32,208 nt of DNA, taken from the NCBI GenBank assembly GCA_018701255.1, contig JABIWM010000077.1, positions 1 through 32,208 on the forward strand. Direction: 5' to 3'. The notes under the pieces are model-generated. The model had not been told where the DNA came from, did no database searches, and was given only the letters and a program-made list of their open reading frames with translations. This stretch comes from Alphaproteobacteria bacterium (GTDB lineage: Bacteria > Pseudomonadota > Alphaproteobacteria > Puniceispirillales > UBA1172). Position numbers and translations under genes: made by a program. Positions 24,500 to 32,208 of this stretch are shown here, one piece after another; the stretch's first letter is position 1; every line of letters starts with the position of its first letter.

Positions 24500-25951
24500 C
24501 TAAATATGGTGAAACTGGCGGATCAAACCCACTTGCTTATCATGCCAGGGCATGGATGTTTCACATTGCGCCGCCAGACTGATTAGCATTTCGTCATTGC
24601 CATATGCGCTGGCAAAATGAACGCCAATGGGCAGCTGATCAGATGTCCAATGAAGCGGCAAAGACATAGCCGGTTGGCCGGATGCGTTAAATGCCGCCGT
24701 GTATGGTGAATAGGCAAACACACCATCGGGGCCATTGCGATAATCCATAAAATCGGCATTATCCGGTTTGAACCGGCCAATGAGAGCAGGCGGCTCAGCC
24801 AGAGTCGGAGTAACCAGAACGTCAAAATCTTCGAATAGCGCGGCCATTTTGCGGCCAAAGGCATGAATCATATTGATGGATTGCAGATAATCCGCCCCCG
24901 ACACGGTTTTGCCAAGCTGAACAGCGCCATAAGTTACCCCATCCACATCATCGGGGGTTAGCGCATCTATATCTTTTTTATACCGGACGGAAAGCAATGT
25001 TCCGGCGGCTACAATTTTTGTCCAAGCCATCATCATATCCCTAACATCAGGGGCAATAGTTGACGACCATGAGCTAACATGATGACCAAGCTGACGTAAC
25101 ATATCAGCCGTATGGCTAACCGCTTTACGGCATTCTTCGTGAACAGGATTACCCATAAAATCGGTATCCAGTACAGCAACCCGTAACCCTGATTGTTGAT
25201 CATCCATAGATGCCATAAAGCCTTTATGTAATGGAGGAGCAGAATAAGGTGCGCCCATATCAGAACCTGAACATTGATCAAGCATAAAGGCGCTATCACG
25301 AACGGAACGTGTAAGAAAGCCGTCAATTGCCATGCCTGCCCAGCCTTCGCCAACACCGGGGCCATCGGGCAGGCGGGCGCGTGTTGGTTTGATGCCAACC
25401 AAGCCACAGCATGACGCCGGAATACGGACAGACCCGCCACCATCAGACCCATGCGCGAGTGGCACGATACCGGCGGCTACGGCTGAACCTGAACCGCCCG
25501 ATGATCCGCCGCTGGTATGATTTAAATTCCAGGGGTTACGCGTAGGGTTGCCATAAACGCCAGCTTCGCTAGTCGGGCCTATGCCAAGCTCAGGTGAGTT
25601 TGTTCTGGCATAGGGGATAAGTCCAGTTTTCAGTATCCGCGTGTAAATGGAGGCATCATAGGAATAAACAGTATCACGATAAAGCCGTGATCCGTTATGT
25701 GAGGGAAAGTCTTTTGCTTCGGCGCCCAAGTCTTTTAATAAGGTCGGCACGCCATATAATGGTGCGCTTTGTTCGGTCGTAGCGATGAGGTCTTGTGCTT
25801 TGGATGTATTAATATTGACGATGGCGTGCAGAGAAGGGTTCAAACGTTCTGCCCGCGAGAGGCTGGCCTCTAGCATTTCTGATGCGGAAACCGCACCTTT
25901 TTTAATCTGTTCGGCTAGAGCAATAGCATCACATTCAAATAGTTCATCCAT
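24500..25951 (-). CDS. NylA-like amidase (6-aminohexanoate cyclic dimer hydrolase-like)
   Basis: A 483-residue amidase-signature enzyme. Triad: Lys73 (TLLKDLG), cis-Ser150 ([10 protein letters not shown]) and nucleophile Ser174 ([12 protein letters not shown]). As I recall the Arthrobacter nylon-oligomer enzyme NylA, its triad is Lys72, Ser150 and Ser174. The resemblance continues in [29 protein letters not shown], and the C-terminal GQPAMSLP with [11 protein letters not shown] and LAAQCE. Length is close to NylA's 493. It is clearly a different subgroup from the two tandem amidases in this window. AGGAG six bases before the ATG supports the start. It is divergent from the NylB-like gene. The natural substrate is unknown; cyclic or linear amides of omega-amino acids are a reasonable hypothesis. 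Confidence 0.8.
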   Translation of the reverse strand: MDELFECDAIALAEQIKKGAVSASEMLEASLSRAERLNPSLHAIVNINTSKAQDLIATTEQSAPLYGVPTLLKDLGAEAKDFPSHNGSRLYRDTVYSYDASIYTRILKTGLIPYARTNSPELGIGPTSEAGVYGNPTRNPWNLNHTSGGSSGGSGSAVAAGIVPLAHGSDGGGSVRIPASCCGLVGIKPTRARLPDGPGVGEGWAGMAIDGFLTRSVRDSAFMLDQCSGSDMGAPYSAPPLHKGFMASMDDQQSGLRVAVLDTDFMGNPVHEECRKAVSHTADMLRQLGHHVSSWSSTIAPDVRDMMMAWTKIVAAGTLLSVRYKKDIDALTPDDVDGVTYGAVQLGKTVSGADYLQSINMIHAFGRKMAALFEDFDVLVTPTLAEPPALIGRFKPDNADFMDYRNGPDGVFAYSPYTAAFNASGQPAMSLPLHWTSDQLPIGVHFASAYGNDEMLISLAAQCETSMPWHDKQVGLIRQFHHI

Positions 25952-25987
25952 GAATTTCTCCTATCAAATGGGCGGTTTATATTAATC

Positions 25988-25999
25988 ATGACACGTCAT
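25988..25999. promoter_or_regulatory. Dyad ATGAC-AC-GTCAT, candidate operator
   Basis: Perfect 5-base inverted arms (25988-25992 and 25995-25999) 37 bases upstream of the NylA-like start, inside the 216-base region between the two divergent hydrolase genes. It is a candidate binding site for an unidentified regulator; no regulator gene lies next to it. Confidence 0.35.
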
Positions 26000-26023
26000 T
26001 CTAAAAACCATTAATACCGTTAG

Positions 26024-26036
26024 CAATTAATTGACA
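26024..26036 (+). promoter_or_regulatory. Palindrome CAATTAATTG overlapping a TTGACA -35 box
   Basis: CAATTAATTG (26024-26033) is a perfect 10-base palindrome whose end overlaps a consensus -35 hexamer TTGACA (26031-26036) facing the NylB-like gene. No good -10 box follows at 17 bases (CAAACT there), so the promoter call is tentative. The overlap would suit repression. Confidence 0.35.
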
Positions 26037-26167
26037 TAACGTATTTTGGCACTCAAACTAAAATCATAACCTATTATTCTGGAGATGTTATTATAAAAGC
26101 GTCATATAAAAATAGCGAGCAACTACCCAAGGTTCTGTCTGGCACCGATTCCGATATTTTTGCCAAT

Positions 26168-27322
26168 ATGCCAAGAATGGATTGGGATCGCCCCCCTTGG
26201 AACAGATGGACATTTCAACGTATCCGCAATGTAATGCCAACATCAACTGTTTGGCGCGGCACTAATCCTGCTCCGGCGCTTCCCCGGAATGAGCAGGATA
26301 TTGAACAGGTTCAATTTACCAGATCAAATCAAGCATCCCAATCTATCGCCGATTTTCTGGATGACAGCTACACAGACGGGTTTCTGGTTATGGCTGACGG
26401 ACATATTGTTCATGAAAGCTATTACAATGGAATGAAACCGCATACCACGCATCTGATGCAATCGGTATCCAAATCCATTACGTCTACGGTTACCGGTATT
26501 ATGATTGGTCGCGGACAGTTAGACCCACAGGCGTTAGTCAAAACCTATATTCCGGAGCTGGCAGATACAGGATGGGCAGAAGCCACGCTTCAACATGTTC
26601 TGGATATGACAACCGGTGTTCAGTATAGCGAAGAATATACAAAACTGGATTCAGATGTGGGTAAAACCGATGTGGCATCAGGCTGGCGGCCTATTGCGCC
26701 AGATGCTGATCCTGACATTGACTGGCCGGCATCTGTCTGGGATCAGATTTTAACATTAAAGTCTTGTGACGCAGAACATGGCGAGCGGTTTTTATACCGG
26801 TCAATAGAAACTGATCTGCTTGCCCATATTATGATGCGCGTGTCGGGATTGCCGCTTCATGAATTGATCAGCAATGAATTATGGCAACCCATGGGCGCAG
26901 AAGAAGACGGATATTTCACGGTAGATGCCAGAGGATATGGGCTGGCCAGTGGCGGATTTAATGGATGTCTTCGGGATTTTGGCCGCTTTGGCCAGCTTTA
27001 CCTTGATAATGGCATGGGCAATGGCAAACAGATTATTCCGCCGGAATGGATAACAGATGTCCGGCGTGGGGCGCATGGATTATTTTCAGAAGACCGGCGA
27101 AAAATTTTGCCAAAAGGATGCTATCGCAATCAGTTCTGGATAGAAGATCAGGATAAAGAATCCTTTATGTGTCTAGGCGTTTTTGGTCAGCTTATCTATA
27201 TAGCACCGGCCTATAATATGGTTGTGGTGAAGCTGTCTACATGGCCGGAGTTTCTGGATGATAATTTTAAAGCGGATACACAGCTTGCTATTCATGCGAT
27301 TGCCGCCGCGCTAGGGAAATAA
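26168..27322 (+). CDS. NylB-like serine hydrolase (6-aminohexanoate dimer hydrolase-like, beta-lactamase fold)
   Basis: A hydrolase of at least 384 residues with the class C beta-lactamase/penicillin-recognising fold. The SxxK motif is Ser99-Val-Ser-Lys102. Compared from memory with NylB (Ser112, Lys115, Tyr170, Asp181, Tyr215), the counterparts are Ser99, Lys102, Tyr157 (QYSEEY), Asp168 (KTDVASGW) and Tyr210 (FLYRS). The offset is constant at 13 until an insertion before the last. Other shared blocks are PPWNRWTF, YTDGFLV and VKLSSWP-like VKLSTWP. Where I recall HGQ in NylB it has FGQ. No signal peptide is visible. The frame is open 48 codons upstream of the ATG, which lacks a ribosome site, so the true start may be further upstream. 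It leads into the importer genes 92 bases on. Confidence 0.8.
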   Translation: MPRMDWDRPPWNRWTFQRIRNVMPTSTVWRGTNPAPALPRNEQDIEQVQFTRSNQASQSIADFLDDSYTDGFLVMADGHIVHESYYNGMKPHTTHLMQSVSKSITSTVTGIMIGRGQLDPQALVKTYIPELADTGWAEATLQHVLDMTTGVQYSEEYTKLDSDVGKTDVASGWRPIAPDADPDIDWPASVWDQILTLKSCDAEHGERFLYRSIETDLLAHIMMRVSGLPLHELISNELWQPMGAEEDGYFTVDARGYGLASGGFNGCLRDFGRFGQLYLDNGMGNGKQIIPPEWITDVRRGAHGLFSEDRRKILPKGCYRNQFWIEDQDKESFMCLGVFGQLIYIAPAYNMVVVKLSTWPEFLDDNFKADTQLAIHAIAAALGK

Positions 27323-27362
27323 GTTGACTGTAACGCCAAACCCTTAGATGATTGTCTTCATT

Positions 27363-27383
27363 GGATAAATATTAACACTATCC
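27363..27383. promoter_or_regulatory. Dyad GGATA-N11-TATCC upstream of the importer ATPase
   Basis: Inverted 5-base arms (27363-27367, 27379-27383) in the 92-base gap between the NylB-like gene and the ATPase. It is AT-rich between the arms and may be an operator or chance. No terminator is seen here, so the hydrolase and importer genes may share a transcript. Confidence 0.2.
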
Positions 27384-27414
27384 GTCATGAAATAAGAACA
27401 GGTATATTAATGTT

Positions 27415-28530
27415 ATGAGCAAGACCAAAAAGGATGCCATTGCCATTCATGTCAATGGAGTGGGAAAATATTTTGGCTCTGAGCCAAATCTCGTTAAAGC
27501 ACTAGACAATGTATCTATTGATATTCGCCGTAATGAGTTTTTCACGCTTCTTGGCCCATCAGGATGTGGAAAGACCACTTTGCTTCGATTAATTGCAGGC
27601 TTTGAAAGTCCCACATTTGGACAGATGCTTCTCGATAATCAGGATATTACCAATCTTCCCCCTTATCACCGTTCTGTTAACACCGTGTTTCAGAGCTATG
27701 CGCTATTTCCACATTTGACCGTGGCTGAAAATATTAGCTTTGGTTTGGAAATGCTAAAAAAACCAAAGCATGAAATTTCTGCCACTGTTGATGAAATGCT
27801 GGCTCTTGTTCATATGGAAGAGCTGAAACACCGCCGCACGGATCAGATTTCGGGCGGCCAGCAACAACGGGTTGCCTTGGCCAGAGCATTAGCCCCCAAA
27901 CCTGATGTATTGTTACTGGATGAACCGCTATCCGCGCTTGATTACAAATTGCGGCGGGGGATGCAAATTGAATTAAAACGATTGCAACTGGAAACGGGCA
28001 TCACGTTTATTTTTGTTACCCATGATCAGGAAGAAGCCTTAACCATGTCAGACCGGATCGCCGTCATGAGCAATGGCCATATCCTGCAAGTGGGAACACC
28101 TAATGAGATTTATTACAACCCTCAAGAGCGTTTTGTTGCCGACTTTATTGGCGAATCCAATTTTATAGAAGCTGAGGTCGTTTCTGTAACAAAAGGCCGG
28201 TCAGCTACCGCTTCTCTGCGTCTGGCTGGTACGCGGAAAACATTTAAAGCAAACATGCCTGCCAGTAAGTCAAAAGATAAAACAGCGACGGTTTTTATTC
28301 GGCCGGAACATGCAAAGCTGCAAAAATCTACACGCGGGGCGACTCTCACCGGCACCTTGACCAATATGCTATTTTTTGGAACGGATACCAATTATCACCT
28401 GGAACTTGATAATGGTGATGCCTTTGTTGTGCGTTCCCAGAATGAAATCGGTCATGCTTTCCATCCCGCTATCGGCGATAAGCTGGGGGTGGTCATTGAT
28501 GAGCAAGCTATTCAGGTATTGAAGGACTAA
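27415..28530 (+). CDS. Polyamine-type ABC transporter ATP-binding protein (PotA-like)
   Basis: A 371-residue ATPase of the PotA/FbpC class. Walker A is GPSGCGKT (47-54), with Q-loop [10 protein letters not shown] (91-100), signature SGGQQ (146-150), Walker B VLLLDEP (165-171), and an H-loop in [14 protein letters not shown]. The C-terminal 100 residues form a TOBE-type regulatory domain ([26 protein letters not shown]). The length and the TOBE domain are typical of polyamine, thiamine and iron importers. It lies five bases upstream of the first permease. Together with the permeases and the PotD-like gene at 23405 it should form a complete importer. Confidence 0.92.
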   Translation: MSKTKKDAIAIHVNGVGKYFGSEPNLVKALDNVSIDIRRNEFFTLLGPSGCGKTTLLRLIAGFESPTFGQMLLDNQDITNLPPYHRSVNTVFQSYALFPHLTVAENISFGLEMLKKPKHEISATVDEMLALVHMEELKHRRTDQISGGQQQRVALARALAPKPDVLLLDEPLSALDYKLRRGMQIELKRLQLETGITFIFVTHDQEEALTMSDRIAVMSNGHILQVGTPNEIYYNPQERFVADFIGESNFIEAEVVSVTKGRSATASLRLAGTRKTFKANMPASKSKDKTATVFIRPEHAKLQKSTRGATLTGTLTNMLFFGTDTNYHLELDNGDAFVVRSQNEIGHAFHPAIGDKLGVVIDEQAIQVLKD

Positions 28531-28535
28531 GCATC

Positions 28536-29462
28536 ATGGCGCGAAAATTAAGCGAGATGGAAGCAGAACGTATTAAGCGCAAAAATAGAGCCAACTGGCT
28601 GCTATCTATGCCAGCTATACTTTTACTTTTGTTTGCGGCATCCGGGCCATTATTGATTGTTATTGTCTATTCTTTTCTGACTCCGGGAAATTATGGCGGC
28701 ATATTGTGGGAATTTTCTGGGGAAGCATGGTTCAAGGTGCTTTTTGCGCAAGATATTTTTGATGATACGATTTCACTTTCTGATGCGCATCTATCTATTT
28801 TCTGGCGGTCTGTTCAACTCTCTTTTCTCACAACATTGATCTGTCTGATACTGGGCTTCCCGACAGCATATTTTATTGCAACACGGCCGCCTAAAACACG
28901 GAATATCTGGCTATTTCTGATTACGATTCCGTTCTGGACAAATTTGTTGATCCGGACATTCGCTATTCTGGAACTGATCAGAAATAAAGGGGTGATCAAT
29001 AACTCGCTTATATCGCTGGGCATTATCAATGAACCGATCAACATGCTCTATACGGATATGGCCATTGTTATCGGGATGACCTATGTGTATCTGCCATTGA
29101 TGGTTCTGCCTATTTATGCCGCTATGGAGCGTTTTGATTTTCGCTATGTTGAGGCTGGATTTGATCTCTATGCGTCGCGTTTCAAAGTCATGCGGCGAAT
29201 TATTCTGCCGATTATCAAACCCGGCGTTATTGCGGGTTCAATTCTGGTTTTTGTTCCGTCACTTGGGGCATATGTCACGCCGCGTATTCTGGGTGGTGGA
29301 AAGAATTTGATGATTGGCAATCTGATTGAGCTACAATTCGGACAGGGTAAAAACTGGCCATTAGGGGCGGCATTGGCGGTGACAATGTTGCTCATTGTAT
29401 TGCTTGCTTTGATTTTCTACATGCGGATTTCACAACGGTCGGAACAAAAAGATGCTCAATAG
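28536..29462 (+). CDS. Polyamine-type ABC transporter permease (PotB-like)
   Basis: A 308-residue inner-membrane permease. A basic, lysine/arginine-rich N-terminus precedes the first helix (LLSMPAILLLLFAASGPLLIV). Family landmarks are IPFWTNLLIRTFA, INMLYTDMAIVIGMTYVYLPLMVLP (quoted in parts as MLYTDMAIVIG and YVYLPLMVLP), and the ATPase-contact loop FVEAGFDLYASR-like YVEAGFDLYAS with FKVMRRIILPIIKPG. Near the end, VPSLGAYVTPRILGGG is the classic PotB segment. Its last 11 bases overlap the next permease. Confidence 0.93.
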   Translation: MARKLSEMEAERIKRKNRANWLLSMPAILLLLFAASGPLLIVIVYSFLTPGNYGGILWEFSGEAWFKVLFAQDIFDDTISLSDAHLSIFWRSVQLSFLTTLICLILGFPTAYFIATRPPKTRNIWLFLITIPFWTNLLIRTFAILELIRNKGVINNSLISLGIINEPINMLYTDMAIVIGMTYVYLPLMVLPIYAAMERFDFRYVEAGFDLYASRFKVMRRIILPIIKPGVIAGSILVFVPSLGAYVTPRILGGGKNLMIGNLIELQFGQGKNWPLGAALAVTMLLIVLLALIFYMRISQRSEQKDAQ

Positions 29463-30273
29463 ATTATTCTGGAAAAAACGTGAGTTCTCTGTCACCTATC
29501 AATTTGGCTTTGCCACTATCGCATTAATCTGCTTTTTTGCGCTCTATGCCCCAATCTCTACGCTGGTTTTTTATTCGTTTAATGCCGGAAATAATCTCAT
29601 GCTATGGGAAGGCTTTTCTTTTCAGTGGTATGTTGAGGCCAGTAAAAATGAACTGGTGCAAGAAGCTGCTATTAGATCACTAATTATTGCTGTCTGTGCG
29701 TCATTGATCTCAACGCTTGTTGCAACAATGGCCGCGCTTGGAACAACACGGACAGCACCATTTAAAGGCCAGAAGCTGATCTTCATCATGATCAATCAGC
29801 CGCTAATGGTTCCTGAAATCGTGACCGCAGTAGCATTGCTCATCTTTTTTGCCATTATTAAAACATTCACTAATTATTATGGACTGGGTTATTTAATAAC
29901 GGCACATGCGGCTTTTTGTGTGCCGTTTGCCTATTTGCCTATTAAAGCCCGTCTTGATGGGATGGATTTAAGCATGGAAACGGCGGCGGGTGATCTTTAT
30001 GCAACACCGTTTGTTGTTTTCCGGCGGATAACATTACCTTTATTATGGCCGGGTATTCTGGCTGGTGCGATGCTGTCGTTTGTTATTTCGCTGGACGATG
30101 TCATTATCACCGAGTTTGTGAAAACTGCCGGGCAAGATACGCTTCCAACCTATATGCTGGGGCAGTTGCGGCGCGTCATTACGCCGGAAATCAATGCCAT
30201 TTCATCGGTTCTTTTGGCGGTATCTCTGGTTGTGGTGACTATATTCTTCCTGTTTACCAGAAAGCGGTATTAA
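29452..30273 (+). CDS. Polyamine-type ABC transporter permease (PotC-like)
   Basis: A 273-residue partner permease. It has an N-terminal helix (about 16-40, with FALYAPISTLVFYSFN), the periplasmic FSFQWYVEASKN, MINQPLMVPEIVTAVALLIFF read as MVPEIVTAVALL, and the contact loop METAAGDLYATPFVVFRRITLP. A C-terminal SLDDVIITEFVKTAG is typical of PotC. The ATG at 29452 lies within the end of the previous gene (11-base overlap). The stop at 30273 is 34 bases from that of the convergent amidohydrolase. Confidence 0.93.
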   Translation: MLNRLFWKKREFSVTYQFGFATIALICFFALYAPISTLVFYSFNAGNNLMLWEGFSFQWYVEASKNELVQEAAIRSLIIAVCASLISTLVATMAALGTTRTAPFKGQKLIFIMINQPLMVPEIVTAVALLIFFAIIKTFTNYYGLGYLITAHAAFCVPFAYLPIKARLDGMDLSMETAAGDLYATPFVVFRRITLPLLWPGILAGAMLSFVISLDDVIITEFVKTAGQDTLPTYMLGQLRRVITPEINAISSVLLAVSLVVVTIFFLFTRKRY

Positions 30274-30307
30274 ACAGCATATCAACACTGGGTTACGGAA
30301 AACCGCT

Positions 30308-31969
30308 TTAGGCTTGATAGGTAATTTTGCCGCCACAGATTGTGGTTTGCGCTTTTGACTGATCCAGCTCATCAGGGTTCATTGTGGTCAGATCATGTGA
30401 CATGACCACAATATCCGCCATCATGCCGGGGCTAAGCCTGCCTTTTTTATCCTCATTAAACTCAACCCACGCATTGCCGCTGGTGTAGCTTTCCAATGTA
30501 TCCATCAGGCTCTGGGTCTGATCACGCCAAGGCGGTGATAGCCGGCGCGGCGCAACAGCAGATTTAATATTAGGCATCACATCAACCGGAATAACAGGCC
30601 AGTCTGTCGAAAAAATAACCCGTGCGCCCGATTGACGAATATCCTGCCACGCATAAGCCAGCGGGATTTGATGCGGATGCAACATCCGGCTGACGCTTTC
30701 TTCGGAAAAATAAACACCCCATGGCGCATGACCGGGCTGAATAGAAGCCACAACCCCCAATTCGGCAAAGCGCGGCAGATCATCGGGATGAAGCACCTCA
30801 ATATGTTCAATCCGGTGGCGGCTATCCCGCTTGCCATTTGTTTGCTGGGCTAGTGCATATCCATCCAGTGTCTGGCGAATGGCGCGATCACCAATAGCAT
30901 GAACAGATATCTGGAATTGCATGGCGTCTGCTTTAACGCAAGCTGCCTTGAAATGATCTTCCTCAAACACCGCATCACCAATGGTATCCAGTCCGGGATA
31001 TTTATCCAGCATCAGCGCGGTGGAGCTTTCAACAACGCCATCAACAAACATTTTTACCCGATTACACCATACCCAATCACCGGTAAAATCACGGCGCATG
31101 GTCGCCGCTTCTTCAAACCGGTCAAGCTCATCAAAGTTTTTAAAATGAAAAGGCACTTCGGTTCGGCAAAGCAAATCACCCCGTTGCTCAAGCTCTTTGA
31201 GCAATTCCAGCGTATATATATTACCATCCATATTATGCAGTCCGGTTATTCCGTGGCTGGCACAATGTTTGAACCCGCGTGCAATAGCATCGGCATCATT
31301 GCGGCGTTCGGTGGCATTAGCCGCGGGATCGGGATTGCGGCCGGTGACCAAACCAATCATGTCACGTCCGCCATATCGGGTTAGCCTTAATACAGGGGCG
31401 TAGGCACCGGGTTCACGCAATTCACCTGCGGCTTTACCATCGGCGCCGATAACAATTTCAGCGCCTTTATCGACTATGCCGCCATTAAGAATTCCGGCCA
31501 ATTCAAGCGCTTTTGTATTTGCCCAGATAGTATGGTGGTCTGCTGCAAACATGGCAAATGGTCTATCAGGAAGCACTTTATCCAGATCATGTCTTGTCGT
31601 CTGTTTGCCCGATGCAATGATGTTGTAATCAGCCTGAACAGCAAACACCATTGTATCATCAGGGCAGGATTTTTCCCATTGCCGGACACGGTCTGTCAGA
31701 TTATCAATACCTTTAACCCCATAAAGGTCTAGATAATCCAGCTCAGCCGAACCACCAAATAAATGGACATGGCTATCAATAAAGCCGGGTAACACCGAAT
31801 GTTTACCGGCATCAATAATCTGTGTGTTCATGTCAGCCAGATCGCGCATGTCAGCGGTTTCACCAACGGCCAGAATATGACCGTCTTTTATTGCACATGC
31901 ATTGGCATTCGGGTTTTCATCCGTAAAGGTGATGAAATTACCGTTAATGATGATCATATCAGCGGTCAT
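30308..31969 (-). CDS. YtcJ-like metal-dependent amidohydrolase (Amidohydro_3 family)
   Basis: A 553-residue enzyme of the amidohydrolase superfamily, YtcJ group. Metal-site landmarks are PGFIDSHVHL (His67, His69), a lysine in VKMFVDG (Lys306), VHAIGDRA (His357), HRIEHIE (His389) and STDWPV (Asp456). The N-terminal strand segment IINGNFITF and C-terminal KGRLSPGMMADIVVM are the usual beta-sandwich parts. AGGGA nine bases upstream of the ATG supports the start. Members hydrolyse C-N or C-O bonds in varied small molecules, so the substrate is unknown. It is convergent with the polyamine-type importer and downstream of the LivF-like gene in the same direction, so it could belong to either system. 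The 106-base gap to the right shows no clear terminator. Confidence 0.9.
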   Translation of the reverse strand: MTADMIIINGNFITFTDENPNANACAIKDGHILAVGETADMRDLADMNTQIIDAGKHSVLPGFIDSHVHLFGGSAELDYLDLYGVKGIDNLTDRVRQWEKSCPDDTMVFAVQADYNIIASGKQTTRHDLDKVLPDRPFAMFAADHHTIWANTKALELAGILNGGIVDKGAEIVIGADGKAAGELREPGAYAPVLRLTRYGGRDMIGLVTGRNPDPAANATERRNDADAIARGFKHCASHGITGLHNMDGNIYTLELLKELEQRGDLLCRTEVPFHFKNFDELDRFEEAATMRRDFTGDWVWCNRVKMFVDGVVESSTALMLDKYPGLDTIGDAVFEEDHFKAACVKADAMQFQISVHAIGDRAIRQTLDGYALAQQTNGKRDSRHRIEHIEVLHPDDLPRFAELGVVASIQPGHAPWGVYFSEESVSRMLHPHQIPLAYAWQDIRQSGARVIFSTDWPVIPVDVMPNIKSAVAPRRLSPPWRDQTQSLMDTLESYTSGNAWVEFNEDKKGRLSPGMMADIVVMSHDLTTMNPDELDQSKAQTTICGGKITYQA

Positions 31970-32075
31970 GACAGAATTTCCCTATTCTTATATTAAAAAC
32001 AAATAAAATTGAAGATGCTCATTATTATCCAATATGTTCTGCCCGTCTGTCAAAAGCAACTAGCCTCTTATGCTA

Positions 32076-32208
32076 TTAATAAACTGCGCGTCCTTTACTT
32101 AATGGACAGTCTTTGGCGAGGCCTTGCCATTTGACATGGCCGGATTCAAGCCATATGGCTTTGTCGGCAAAGCTCAATGCTGCATCTGAATTCTGATCAA
32201 CAAGAATG
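32076..32208 (-). CDS. LivF-like ABC transporter ATP-binding protein (partial, C-terminal end)
   Basis: The last 43 codons of an ATPase entering from the right edge: ILVDQNSDAALSFADKAIWLESGHVKWQG and a short tail, ending at a TAA (32076-32078); quoted here as ILVDQNSDAALSFADKA and IWLESGHVKWQG in sequence. The (V/E)QN...A...AD...LE.G.(V)...G pattern is that of LivF/LivG-type C-termini after the H-loop region. It suggests a branched-chain-amino-acid-type importer upstream of the amidohydrolase. The fragment is too short to name a substrate. Confidence 0.75.
   Translation of the reverse strand, partial: ILVDQNSDAALSFADKAIWLESGHVKWQGLAKDCPLSKGRAVY

Noticed and set aside
24500-25951. Calling the third amidase GatA (glutamyl-tRNA amidotransferase subunit).
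   Set aside because: No gatB or gatC nearby, and sequence blocks resemble NylA more than GatA; two other amidases in the window show the family is used catabolically here.
26168-27322. Calling the serine hydrolase a beta-lactamase resistance gene.
   Set aside because: No signal peptide, the Tyr-x-Asn motif reads Tyr-Arg-Ser, and the N-terminal and lid regions follow NylB instead.

Overview
The window looks like a chromosomal segment of a marine-type alphaproteobacterium. The grounds are moderate GC by eye, a fused indolepyruvate:ferredoxin oxidoreductase paired with an Lrp regulator, many ABC importers, and a cupin of the DMSP-lyase-like group. A SAR116-like lineage is my guess, not something the sequence proves. 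Coding density is high and no stretch over 300 bases lacks a gene. I see no rRNA, tRNA, IS element, phage gene or CRISPR array.

Left block (1-4062): an RpiR-type regulator and a glutamine-synthetase-family enzyme read rightward. Divergent from them is a tightly overlapped leftward operon: N-formylglutamate amidohydrolase, an isochorismatase-fold cysteine hydrolase, then the start of a LivG-like ATPase running off the edge. This looks like uptake and breakdown of an amide or N-acyl amino acid. Next come the 1154-residue indolepyruvate:ferredoxin oxidoreductase (leftward), a divergent Lrp/AsnC regulator, and RecQ helicase with an unusual residue in its aromatic-rich loop (4059-10130).

Middle block (10139-20770): leftward, an XRE-like regulator, a possible small ORF and a poorly recognised Rossmann-type protein. 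Rightward, a peptide-type importer (substrate-binding protein, two permeases, one fused double ATPase) is followed immediately by two tandem paralogous amidase-signature hydrolases. Uptake followed by hydrolysis of a peptide- or amide-like compound is the natural reading.

Right block (20936-32208): a GMC oxidoreductase converges on a cupin resembling DddQ/DddL DMSP lyases. A polyamine-type importer follows, with its substrate-binding gene separated from the ATPase and two permeases. Between the two parts sits a divergent pair of hydrolases. One (24500-25951) resembles NylA, the 6-aminohexanoate cyclic dimer amidase; the other (26168-27322) resembles NylB, the linear dimer hydrolase, including aligned catalytic residues. 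A YtcJ-like amidohydrolase and the tail of a LivF-like ATPase close the window.

Overall, seven predicted amide or amidohydrolase-type enzymes and parts of three or four importers lie within 32 kb. The most interesting candidate system is the NylA-like/NylB-like pair embedded in a polyamine-type importer, possibly a natural route for scavenging omega-amino-acid amides or polyamine conjugates.
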